The notes under the pieces were generated by a model. That model had not been told where the DNA came from. It searched no databases and saw only the letters and a list, made by a program, of their open reading frames with translations. A DNA stretch of 20,890 nt from a virus. The DNA is taken from positions 1 to 20,890 of the IMG/VR virus record IMGVR_UViG_3300032053_000647; one strand, written 5' to 3'. The position numbers were made by a program, and so were the translations under genes. This document shows positions 15,101 to 20,890 of the stretch, piece after piece. Numbering within the stretch: the stretch's first letter is position 1; every line of letters starts with the position of its first letter.

Positions 15101-16365
15101 CTCCCGAAAAACGTATTTTCTATACTGATATTGGAAACATTCCCCCAAATGAAGTGGATAATTACATGCAGAAAATGATGGATAAAATGAAGAAAATTCC
15201 TTATATGGATGAACAATCCGGGGAATATAATCTGCGTTTTAACCTTCAAAACATGGTAGAGGATTATTACATTCCTGTTCGTGGTAGCGATAGTGGTACA
15301 AAGATTGATACTCTCGGTGGTATGGAATGGACTGGAATTGATGATATTAACTATTTGCTTAACAAATTGATGGCTGCGCTTAAGATTCCAAAGGCATTTC
15401 TTGGATATGAAGAAGGTATTTCAGGAAAAGCAACCCTGGCATCAGAAGATGTTCGTTTTGCCCGAACTATTCAACGCCTCCAGCGTATTATAGCATCTGA
15501 ACTTGAAAAGATAGGTATTGTTCACCTGTACGCACAAGGATACCGGGATGAAAGTTTAGTTGATTTTGCAATCGAACTTACGAACCCATCTACAATTTTT
15601 GAAAAGGAAAAGGTTGAGATTTGGTCTGATAAAGTTTCTGTGGCGACTGACATGGTTGAGAACAAATTTTTCTCTTTTAACTGGATTTACAAAAACATCT
15701 TTAATATGTCAGAAGATGACATCAAAATTGTCAAGGACGAGGTTGTCGAAGACGCGAAACAACGCTATCGTTTCACTTCTATTGAGAATGACGGCGATGA
15801 CCCAGCCAAACCGTTCAAAAAAATTGGAGGTAAGGGGGGTGATGATGATGAGGGGGGAGATGACTTCGGAGATATTGGAAAAGGTGGTCATGGAGGGGGT
15901 GGGGGAGGTAAAATTCCAGATCTGGATGACTTAAGCGATTTGGATGATGAAGGAGGAGAAAAGGGCGAGGGTGAAGGCGAGGAAAAAGGAAAAGATGAAG
16001 GCCCGCCAGAAGACATCAAAGAAACCAAGAAACCCGAGCGAGACCAAAGTGGAGAACACGATGCTAGGGCACAACATCCTATGTCAGAAGACCCGTTAGG
16101 CCAACATGCCAGACATGAGACTCCCAAGAAAAATAGTGAAAGAAAGAAGAAAAGCGCTTTAACTCACAATTATGAAGGTGGCTCTCCTTTGGGGAGATTA
16201 CGAGAACGTATCACTCCTCCAGTGGATAAAGCAATGATAAGCAGTTTGTCTGAATTTCTATCTAAAACTCATAAAGATACACAGAAAGAATTACTCAAAG
16301 AAAATGTCGGTGATAATCCCAATGGTAGTAGGTCTATGATGGACGAAAAAAACATTTTAGAATAG
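12163..16365 (+). CDS. Portal vertex protein (gp20-type) interrupted by two inteins
   Basis: The precursor is 1400 residues, with exteins encoded at 12163-12450, 13498-13923 and 15019-16365. Splicing gives ~686 residues against 524 for T4 gp20. Portal-type sequence is seen in DPIMCSALDIYADECL and, after the second intein, in the gp20-like stretch ARRIWKQLSLMEDAMLIHRI...RAPEKRIFYTDIGN, then KIPKAFLGYEEGISGKATLA. The portal is the dodecameric ring through which DNA enters the head; it nucleates head assembly and docks the terminase. The extra length is a C-terminal low-complexity tail from ~residue 1208: Gly/Asp/Glu-rich, then Lys/Glu/Pro-rich, probably disordered. A good Shine-Dalgarno sequence (AAAGGA) precedes ATG 12163. 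The HNH gene begins one base after its stop codon. Confidence 0.92.
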   Translation: MPSPLQIKPFEDEILDVKKSSLYARLKRLFSTDVIVRNVGGKQLKIKDTDNIMYATDKNSLRDRFNRIRSTAYNAYTRDFALSYQAARMDLFRDYDCVGPDTIIPLPDGSRPTIKELAEKYKNKPQERFYVFSYDHETDSIKLGKAYYPRKKKGTRVGYKVTFDNGQYIIGSIKHPFMMRNGEYKMIFDLKVGESVMPFYQKNYNCRYNKYKTLYNFSKGWQSEHKIVAEQFNRPLKENEIVHHKNFKGYDNLPNNLQIMTGEEHTQFHSNYSKNVLWGQENYETQLKKLLSNENYINRDFHHWNGERIGENNPFFGESHSDESNEKRSKTLKEVFINRDQNGNKNPKYRNDLTIEVLRVKAAAHYKQNGKLTSWGFVKELGCDYSVLQNRLESNNIDWKTFKHEVESTLNHKIVSIESIGQIDVYDVTVEKYHNFATDSCFVKNTMDMDPIMCSALDIYADECLTYNEMGRMITVHSNNNNVKKILENLFDEILNVRFNLWSWVRNMCKYGDFFLKLYVTPEYGVYMVEPISAYNVERIENSDPYNKRYVKFQIRPSDTAQAEVLENYEVAHFRLISDSNFLPYGKCLTSNSYVKTEFGSKRINEMEIGERIWSFNKENQQFELTSVLNKCSSGLKETLKISSQHNNIECSFNHPILVYSNDTLEYKQARNVSVGDLLVLDNTINRSRSLLLNKTLLTNENHNGWRNNLLTLPSYPDAKFARFFGFMLGDGWLNKDLNRVSFATGIDDELNEKYSGILGEYSKKEATILPPRENSGGQRYVDSKLLAEFLYVNGFVGDATTKRIPQWVYELDDWSKLEFIRGFVDADGSIFTDKWNVNRYSVELTNKLLVEDIKELLWGLNIKCSNVKSRRFDGETEICGVKCHRNTSHYIYFYLDGNKKTQLQKYDFIKNENIILDPITSIVASGLQETYDIQVESSNSNFIANGMVVHNSMIEGARRIWKQLSLMEDAMLIHRIMRAPEKRIFYTDIGNIPPNEVDNYMQKMMDKMKKIPYMDEQSGEYNLRFNLQNMVEDYYIPVRGSDSGTKIDTLGGMEWTGIDDINYLLNKLMAALKIPKAFLGYEEGISGKATLASEDVRFARTIQRLQRIIASELEKIGIVHLYAQGYRDESLVDFAIELTNPSTIFEKEKVEIWSDKVSVATDMVENKFFSFNWIYKNIFNMSEDDIKIVKDEVVEDAKQRYRFTSIENDGDDPAKPFKKIGGKGGDDDEGGDDFGDIGKGGHGGGGGGKIPDLDDLSDLDDEGGEKGEGEGEEKGKDEGPPEDIKETKKPERDQSGEHDARAQHPMSEDPLGQHARHETPKKNSERKKKSALTHNYEGGSPLGRLRERITPPVDKAMISSLSEFLSKTHKDTQKELLKENVGDNPNGSRSMMDEKNILE
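12451..13497 (+). mobile_element. HNH-type intein 1 in the portal protein
   Basis: A 349-residue intein between Asp96 (extein RDYD) and Thr+1 (TMDMDP). Block A begins CVGPDTIIPLPDG; block B is YKVTFDNGQYIIGSIKHPFM with the conserved His. Instead of LAGLIDADG it carries an HNH-like core: EHKIVAEQFNRPLKENEIV, HHKNFKGYDNLPNNLQIM and EEHTQFH. It is followed by a NUMOD3-like GENNPFFGESHSDESNEKR. The C-terminal blocks are IDVYDVTVEKYHNFATDS and CFVKN, then Thr. The penultimate residue is Lys where inteins usually have His, so Asn cyclisation may rely on other residues. Confidence 0.9.
13924..15018 (+). mobile_element. LAGLIDADG intein 2 in the portal protein
   Basis: A 365-residue intein between Lys587 (extein FLPYGK) and Ser+1 (SMIEGARRIW). 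Block A is CLTSNSYVKTEFGSKRI; block B is LKISSQHNNIECSFNHPILV. The homing domain has two LAGLIDADG motifs, FARFFGFMLGDGW and LEFIRGFVDADGS, both with their acidic residues. The C-terminus is canonical: TYDIQVESSNSNFIANGMVVHN followed by Ser. All splicing residues look intact. It is distinct from intein 1 in endonuclease type, so the two were acquired separately. Confidence 0.93.
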
Positions 16366-16366
16366 T

Positions 16367-16861
16367 ATGGAAGAATTCATAAAAAAGAGGTTTGGACGGT
16401 GGATTGTTGTTGAATTTTCCCATAAGGATAAATATAATAATTGTTATTATAAATGTAGGTGTGATTGTGGAACTGAAAAAATAATAGCTAAAAGCAACTT
16501 GAAGAGTGGGCAAAGTAAATCGTGTGGATGTTTACAAAAGATAAAACCATTCGAATCGTTGTATAAAAAGTTTGTTAGAACCAATAAATCTAGGAAGGTT
16601 CCGGTCAATTTAACCTATGAAGATTTTTTTAGTTTTACTACAACGGGAAAATGCCATTATTGTGGATGTTCGGTTCTATGGCATAAACACAACGCTACTG
16701 CACATTCTAATTACAATTTAGATAGAAAGGATAATACTGAAGGATATACTCTTGAAAATTGTCTTGTGTGTTGCGGAATATGTAATCATATGAAATCTTC
16801 AACGACCTATGACGAATTTATCAAAAAAGTAAGAGATATAACCCATAACCTATCCACATAA
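16367..16861 (+). CDS. Free-standing HNH homing endonuclease
   Basis: A 164-residue protein beginning one base after the portal stop codon. The N-terminal part (FGRWIVVEF, YYKCRCDCGTEKIIAKSN, SCGCLQ) is the short Cys-rich domain common in phage HNH homing enzymes. The HNH domain follows: CHYCG (96-100), NYNLDRKDNTEGYTLENC with the Asp-Arg and Asn positions, then CCGICNHMKS completing the zinc site. It likely nicks or cuts a cognate phage allele and moves into the gap behind the portal gene. No motif appears broken. The product would be translated from messages running out of the portal gene. Confidence 0.85.
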   Translation: MEEFIKKRFGRWIVVEFSHKDKYNNCYYKCRCDCGTEKIIAKSNLKSGQSKSCGCLQKIKPFESLYKKFVRTNKSRKVPVNLTYEDFFSFTTTGKCHYCGCSVLWHKHNATAHSNYNLDRKDNTEGYTLENCLVCCGICNHMKSSTTYDEFIKKVRDITHNLST

Positions 16862-16888
16862 ATGTGTAAGTTTAAGAATATGGGTCTA

Positions 16889-16896
16889 TATTTATA
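16889..16896 (+). promoter_or_regulatory. TATTTATA motif copy 6
   Basis: TATTTATA in the gap after the HNH gene, 15 bases before ATG 16912. There is no Shine-Dalgarno sequence in the short AT-rich leader. It could start a transcript for the head-core genes. Confidence 0.45.
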
Positions 16897-16911
16897 ATTA
16901 AGTTAAAAATA

Positions 16912-17811
16912 ATGTCTAATACTATGCAGACACAGAAAAGAATGCGTCATTCGAAGTTTAGAAATACCGGCATTCTGTTTGAATTGCTTACAAAGCAAGT
17001 CACGGCAGATATAATTGCTGGCAAAGACACATCAGCGGCGAAGGATTTACTCTATAAATATTTCCACGAAAACATGGAATTAGGGAGAGAGTGGCAACTT
17101 TATAGCACCTTACTGAATGAAAAAATTAAAGACGAACCTCATGCTGAAAGGTTCTTTTCTGTGATAATAGAGGCTAGAAAAAAGCTTAACACCCGGAAAC
17201 TATCCCTTCTAAAGTATGATTTAATTAAAGAAATCAAAGACAATTATCCCATCGAGGAAATGCTAAAAGCTCCCGTACCAAATTACCGAGTATTAGCATC
17301 TATCTTCAAGGTTTTTGAAGACGTGGTGTCTTCAAAATGTAAGTTTGATGTCAAAGAAGTGTATCAGGCTAAAAACTGCATAGTAGAACACATCGTTGAT
17401 AAACCAAGGGTTATACATTCCGAAGACGAACTCATCAACTATTATCAATTACAAACCGAGGACATCCGTCTTCTTACCTATACACTTCTTTGTGAAAAAT
17501 TTAATGCAAAATATGCCAGTGTTCTCGACGATAAACAAAAAACAGTTTTACGTGAATATATCTGTAATGTTGCTAATACCAATAGTTTTGATGTATTTGT
17601 AAAGAATAAAGTTTCTGAAATTAAGATATGTTTAACTGAAGTCGTTGGTAAAATTAAAGATTCAGATGTAATAAAAATTAAAATTAACGAGGTTATCAAT
17701 CAGCTTGATAAAATTAACCCCGGCAAGATTGTTAAAGATAATAATGTTATGTTACTGATGCTTTCTTACGAATTACTTAAAGAATCTCGAAAGGTATTAA
17801 ATGGACAATAA
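16912..17811 (+). CDS. Head-module protein of unknown function (between portal and protease)
   Basis: A 299-residue, largely helical, charged protein starting MSNTMQTQKRMRHSKFRNTG followed by ILFELLTKQVTADIIAGKD. It has no membrane segment, zinc site or enzymatic motif that I recognise. In T4 the genes between portal gp20 and protease gp21 (gp67, gp68) encode prohead core proteins, but this is much longer than those, so only the position suggests a head or core role. TATTTATA lies 15 bases upstream and there is no Shine-Dalgarno sequence. Its last 11 bases overlap the start of the GIY-YIG gene. No frameshift is seen. Confidence 0.55.
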   Translation: MSNTMQTQKRMRHSKFRNTGILFELLTKQVTADIIAGKDTSAAKDLLYKYFHENMELGREWQLYSTLLNEKIKDEPHAERFFSVIIEARKKLNTRKLSLLKYDLIKEIKDNYPIEEMLKAPVPNYRVLASIFKVFEDVVSSKCKFDVKEVYQAKNCIVEHIVDKPRVIHSEDELINYYQLQTEDIRLLTYTLLCEKFNAKYASVLDDKQKTVLREYICNVANTNSFDVFVKNKVSEIKICLTEVVGKIKDSDVIKIKINEVINQLDKINPGKIVKDNNVMLLMLSYELLKESRKVLNGQ

Positions 17812-18118
17812 TTTTTATGTATATCATTTAATAGATCCTTTGACAAATTTACCATTTTATGTGGGAAAAGGACAAGGAAGAAGAATGTACTTCCACGAGT
17901 ATTTGGCGAGACGAGGACGAAAGTCAAATAATAACGGTCATTTGTACAATAAGATAAATAAAGTTCTTCGAGATAGTACAGTAATTGAATATAGAAAAGT
18001 ATTAGAAAATGTAGATGAAGCATTATGTAAAAGAGATGCATTAAAATTGCGTCATAAAATGGGACTAATGCATTTGAATGGAATTGAAAAACAATTGGGA
18101 GGAAGCAGTGAAAGTTAA
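17801..18118 (+). CDS. GIY-YIG family endonuclease, probably a small homing endonuclease
   Basis: A 105-residue protein with the GIY-YIG variant FYVYHLIDPLTNLPFYVGKG followed by GRRMYFHEYL, i.e. the two strands, the Arg and the His of the core. The middle (NGHLYNKINKVL) and DEALCKRDALKLRHKMGLM correspond to the rest of the domain. In related proteins this last helix carries a catalytic Glu; here that position is not clearly acidic, so activity is uncertain. There is no extra DNA-binding tail. It starts 11 bases inside the upstream gene and its end overlaps the GTG start of the next gene. The Shine-Dalgarno sequence of that next gene lies within it. Confidence 0.75.
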   Translation: MDNNFYVYHLIDPLTNLPFYVGKGQGRRMYFHEYLARRGRKSNNNGHLYNKINKVLRDSTVIEYRKVLENVDEALCKRDALKLRHKMGLMHLNGIEKQLGGSSES

Positions 18119-19544
18119 TCTTAATGTTCTTGCACAGTTGACACAAACCTATGGTGTATCTGCTCTTGCTCAATATCCCGATGCCAAGAAGGTTGTTGCA
18201 TCCGGAAATTCCGAGAAGGCTCCCGCGAAATATGAGCCATTTCTAACGGGCAATGGATATGTTTGGGATGATAGTCAAAATGCGTATATAATGGAAGATC
18301 AATCTATCTATTATTTCTCAAATGGAAATATATTTATTTGGGTGTGGGGAAACACGCTTTTTCGTGGTATTAAGGGAGGCGAAGCACTTAATAAATGGGT
18401 TCAGGGAAACGAAAAGTATCCAGAAGGAAAAGCAAATTCTTTTATGGGTATTTATAACCAAATGACCGGCCAAGGAAAGGAAAGTGGTGGAGGAGTGGCA
18501 GTTGCCGAACCTGGCGCTGAAGAACCTGGCGCTGAACCTGGTGATGATGATGATGATGATCGTCTTAAAGGTGCTGGAGATATTACGTTTGCCGGGGCAG
18601 GCGTTCGCGGGGGCAATTACGAACCGAAAATAATAGACCCAACGGATGCTCTGATTAATAAATTGAAGAAACAAGCGGGATTCAGAAAAACTTTGCCTAC
18701 CGATTTAATGATCGATTTGGGATTGAAAGCGAAGAAAGAAGGGAACCAGAAGCTTTTGAATTTTCTTAAAACTGTTACTCCACTTAAAGAGAATTCTATT
18801 AAGAAAAATGATTTGTCGGTTCTTATTCAAGAAATTGTTAGAAATATTATTCAAGAGGTCGATGTATCTTCTGAAGATGAAGGTATGGCAAAAAATATTG
18901 CACGGAAAGTGTGGGGGATTGATAACCGGGGATGGGTTAACAACCGGACAAGTGAGAATGGATCTGTTTTTCAATTTAGGAGCGCTGGGCCTCATAAACT
19001 TTTGTGGAAGACACCATCCGGTCAATGGAAGTATTTAGATGATACATCCGGCCGACGTAAGTGGCAAGATGTACCTATGACAGAAGAAAACGGTACAGCT
19101 GCCGTATCACCAGTAACAACTCCAATGGCTTTTAAAAAGAAACCAGCCGAAGGACTTGAGCCGTTAGGTGGGATGGAAGAAAAACTTGATGAAATGACTA
19201 CCACTGATGGTGGGACTCCGGGATATAATATTCCTGGTGCTTTTTCTGGCCGCGGTGGAAGTAAAAAAGGCATCGCTGGTTCCGCGGCCCTGGGGTATGA
19301 TCTCACAGTTCAAGGTAAAAAAGATATGCAATTAAAGGCAGATAAGCTTTACGAGTCGAAGGATAATAACGAAGAACTTGAATCCGGTGGGTATGTTCCT
19401 GTAGCAAAAATACATAGTTGTAAAAAGGATGGGCACAGGTGGCATCATAAAAACAGTACAATGAAGGATGGAGAACGAATAGCAATATATAAGTGTTCTC
19501 AATGTGGAAAAAGATCTTATTCCTCCGACCCAAACCAACCATAA
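18108..19544 (+). CDS. Head-module protein with acidic linker and C-terminal zinc ribbon, unknown
   Basis: The preferred start is GTG 18108, which has GGGAGG five to six bases upstream; the frame is open to an ATG at 18078, but that lies deeper in the GIY-YIG gene without such a site. The product is ~478 residues. The N-terminal domain (VNLNVLAQLTQTYGVSALAQ...) contains a beta segment (QSIYYFSNGNIFIWVWGN). A linker has two AEEPG-type repeats and six Asp. A helical part (KNDLSVLIQEIVRNIIQEV) and a segment RKVWGIDNRGWVNN follow. It ends with a zinc ribbon, HSCKKDGHRWHH then YKCSQCGKRS. Its position between portal and protease suggests a capsid-core or head role by inference. No catalytic motif was recognised. 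Confidence 0.55.
   Translation: MKVNLNVLAQLTQTYGVSALAQYPDAKKVVASGNSEKAPAKYEPFLTGNGYVWDDSQNAYIMEDQSIYYFSNGNIFIWVWGNTLFRGIKGGEALNKWVQGNEKYPEGKANSFMGIYNQMTGQGKESGGGVAVAEPGAEEPGAEPGDDDDDDRLKGAGDITFAGAGVRGGNYEPKIIDPTDALINKLKKQAGFRKTLPTDLMIDLGLKAKKEGNQKLLNFLKTVTPLKENSIKKNDLSVLIQEIVRNIIQEVDVSSEDEGMAKNIARKVWGIDNRGWVNNRTSENGSVFQFRSAGPHKLLWKTPSGQWKYLDDTSGRRKWQDVPMTEENGTAAVSPVTTPMAFKKKPAEGLEPLGGMEEKLDEMTTTDGGTPGYNIPGAFSGRGGSKKGIAGSAALGYDLTVQGKKDMQLKADKLYESKDNNEELESGGYVPVAKIHSCKKDGHRWHHKNSTMKDGERIAIYKCSQCGKRSYSSDPNQP
18507..18560 (+). repeat. Short coding repeats: GAACCTGGCGCTGA x2 and (GAT)6
   Basis: GAACCTGGCGCTGA at 18507-18520 and 18522-18535, then six GAT triplets at 18543-18560. They encode the Pro-Gly-Ala-Glu and poly-Asp linker of the 18108 gene and could vary in length between relatives. 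Confidence 0.7.
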
Positions 19545-19560
19545 TAAATATAATTTTGTG

Positions 19561-20442
19561 ATGATTAAGCTGACTCGTATAATTGAGCAAACTGGATATG
19601 AAGGTCAATATTATGATCTTGGGAGAGATTTTGCCAATTTTGGTCGTAATATTGATGGTGCAGATGAACAAATCAAACAAAAATTTGAACGAATTATTGG
19701 GTCTAAATTGGTAGGCAAAAGAATCAAAGCAAGAGCATCTCGCGGGTATAAACAATACATAAAGGATTATGAGTTTGATGCTGTTAAGGTAACACTCGAT
19801 GATTATTATGATAATTATGTTGTAGTAGCTCATGATAATACGACTCCCAAGGCTAAAGAATATTTTTTGAAACCGGGATTTAAGATTCAAATTTTGGGTC
19901 CGGCAACTGGGCAACCATCTCCTCAAAAAGGAGATAAGCCGGGAGATATGCAGCCAAATGCTTCGACTACGCCCGCTCAACCAAAAAAAGAACCGGACTC
20001 GGCACAACATCAACAAATGGCGCTTGCCCCGGCTGGACACACTCCAACGGAAGAACCCGTAAGAGAACAAGAGCAAGAACAACGGGGCACTGGGTTTTAT
20101 GATGCTTATCCTATTGATGATATTGCACAAGATATAAAATCTTGGCTTCCTCCATTTTTGGTTAAACCAGAAACCGCTCTCCGAGATTTTATCAAAGGAC
20201 TTGGATGGCAACGAAATTTGGGACGCGGGACTTCGGTTTCTTTATATGACTTAAAAGTACCAGCAAATACAATTAAACCTAACACCGGAATAGCAAAAGT
20301 AAGATCTGCGATTGTGGGGGCGAGTAAACAAGGTTCAACTATTGATGTCAAATATGATTTGGTCAAAATAGAACCCGATGAGGCCAGAGCGACGTGGAAC
20401 ATCAGAATCAAGAAAACAATTACCGACAAATCATACATATGA
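19561..20442 (+). CDS. Head-module protein of unknown function directly before the protease
   Basis: A ~293-residue protein. ATG 19561 (MIKLTRIIEQTGYEGQYYDL) is chosen because it lies 16 bases after the previous stop; the frame is open back to a GTG at 19504, but those codons overlap the upstream gene. The N-terminal domain (about 1-115) mixes helix and strand (KVTLDDYYDNYVVVAHDN). A Pro/Gln/Lys/Glu-rich linker spans about 120-180. The C-terminal domain (FVKPETALRDFIKGLGWQRN...) ends with beta strands. No family was recognised. It overlaps the protease gene by ATGA, so the two are probably translated together, supporting a prohead-assembly role. Confidence 0.55.
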   Translation: MIKLTRIIEQTGYEGQYYDLGRDFANFGRNIDGADEQIKQKFERIIGSKLVGKRIKARASRGYKQYIKDYEFDAVKVTLDDYYDNYVVVAHDNTTPKAKEYFLKPGFKIQILGPATGQPSPQKGDKPGDMQPNASTTPAQPKKEPDSAQHQQMALAPAGHTPTEEPVREQEQEQRGTGFYDAYPIDDIAQDIKSWLPPFLVKPETALRDFIKGLGWQRNLGRGTSVSLYDLKVPANTIKPNTGIAKVRSAIVGASKQGSTIDVKYDLVKIEPDEARATWNIRIKKTITDKSYI

Positions 20443-20890
20443 ATGACCAAAGAAAACTCTTAATGGAATGTATTACTTTCAATGCAGAACCCAGAATGCT
20501 TCAAGAATCGACCACTCATCCCAATCAACCATTCAGAGTTCAAGGTATTTTGCAACGAAAGAGCAAGAAAAATCAGAATGGGCGTATTTATCCTGATGAA
20601 ATTTTGATTCGGGAGGCGCAGAAATATGCCCAGACGTTTATTGCTGACCGCAGAGCTATGGGTGAATTAGATCATCCGGAATGCGTAAGTAGTTGTGATA
20701 TAATGACTTATGAAGGATGGAAAGATATTAAAGCGGTGTCTGTCGATGAATTGATTGCTACGTTGAATACTGTCAATGGTCAATTAGAATATAAGCCAAT
20801 ACAAAGAATCATAAATGACCCATACAAAGGGAAGATGATTTCTATTAAGGGACAAAACATTGATATATTGGTAACTCCAAATCATCGATT
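20439..20890 (+). CDS. Prohead core protease (gp21-type), partial, interrupted by an intein
   Basis: The start is ATG 20439, overlapping the previous stop; the gene runs off the window. The first 81 residues show the gp21 signature: FRVQGILQRKSKKNQNGRIY, DEILIREAQKY and then RRAMGELDHPE, where the His of ELDHP is the expected catalytic His of this Ser-His protease family. In T4, gp21 digests the scaffold core and trims capsid proteins during head maturation. Immediately after GELDHPE the reading frame enters an intein (Cys82 onward). The catalytic Ser and the rest of the protease must lie beyond the window. Placement after the portal and core genes fits the T4 gene order. Confidence 0.85.
   Translation, partial: MNDQRKLLMECITFNAEPRMLQESTTHPNQPFRVQGILQRKSKKNQNGRIYPDEILIREAQKYAQTFIADRRAMGELDHPECVSSCDIMTYEGWKDIKAVSVDELIATLNTVNGQLEYKPIQRIINDPYKGKMISIKGQNIDILVTPNHR
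20682..20890 (+). mobile_element. Intein in the prohead protease (N-terminal part only)
   Basis: The insertion follows GELDHPE. Block A reads CVSSCDIMTYEGWKDIKAVS, starting with Cys1, though the spacing to the T-x-x-G is one residue shorter than usual. Block B is MISIKGQNIDILVTPNHRF with the conserved T-x-x-H. The homing domain and C-terminal splice site are outside the window, so the type of endonuclease is unknown. The insertion separates the catalytic His from the expected catalytic Ser, so the protease could not work before splicing. Confidence 0.85.

Noticed and set aside
15888-16127. Minus-strand frame rich in Ser and Pro
   Set aside because: It is the complement of the Gly/Asp/Glu low-complexity portal tail.
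16845-16862. Possible DnaA box (CTATCCACA) after the HNH gene
   Set aside because: It is a single imperfect copy without neighbours or an AT-rich unwinding region, and lies in coding sequence.
19303-20211. Long minus-strand open frame of 302 codons
   Set aside because: It mirrors two + strand genes, has composition typical of an antisense shadow and no start signal.
1-20890. CRISPR array or tRNA genes
   Set aside because: No regularly spaced repeats with unique spacers and no cloverleaf with a CCA-type end were seen; a covariance search would be needed to exclude degenerate tRNAs.

Overview
This window looks like part of a T4-like (myovirus-type) tailed-phage genome, probably a large lytic phage of a Gram-negative host. 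The evidence is the presence and order of T4-type genes: a Rad50/SbcC-like gp46 C-terminus, a gp17-type large terminase, a gp20-type portal, and a gp21-type prohead protease that runs off the right end. Base composition is AT-rich, coding density is high, almost everything is on the + strand, and neighbouring genes often overlap by 4 to 11 bases. No host genes, rRNA or tRNA were seen. The host cannot be named from this sequence.

Layout. 1-678: C-terminus of the gp46-like ATPase. 735-1809: a zinc-ribbon/NUMOD3/Vsr-like homing endonuclease gene broken by a one-base A-run shift. 1818-3936: a compact type II restriction-modification operon with a textbook sigma70 promoter, an EcoRI-family endonuclease, an overlapping D12-type adenine methylase and a strong intrinsic terminator. 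4033-5308: an IS200/IS605-type element carrying only tnpB (minus strand) with hairpin ends. 5345-7609: a large probable virion protein. 7660-8602: small genes plus a 44-residue GIY-YIG remnant. 8595-11615: terminase with a LAGLIDADG intein. 11616-12162: a 97-bp copy of the tnpB 3' end/right end (predicted omega-RNA scaffold) abutting a truncated homing endonuclease. 12163-16365: portal with two inteins, one HNH and one LAGLIDADG. 16367-16861: free-standing HNH endonuclease. 16912-20442: three unrecognised head-module genes with a GIY-YIG gene inserted between the first two. 20439-20890: prohead protease, interrupted at its Glu-Leu-Asp-His-Pro-Glu active-site segment by a fourth intein.

How it fits together. 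The packaging and head-assembly module (terminase, portal, core proteins, protease) has been colonised by selfish DNA: four inteins, five free-standing homing-endonuclease genes or remnants, one TnpB element and one orphan TnpB right end in about 21 kb. The restriction-modification operon is a separate accessory module with its own host-type promoter and terminator. Six copies of TATTTATA lie in gaps or leaders in front of genes or gene remnants and are a candidate phage-specific signal. The strongest leads are the EcoRI-like system in a phage, the orphan omega-RNA-like repeat that could work in trans with the single TnpB, and the unusual intein ends (terminal Gln in the terminase intein, Lys in place of the penultimate His in portal intein 1). 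All functional calls come from reading motifs by eye; no database search was run.
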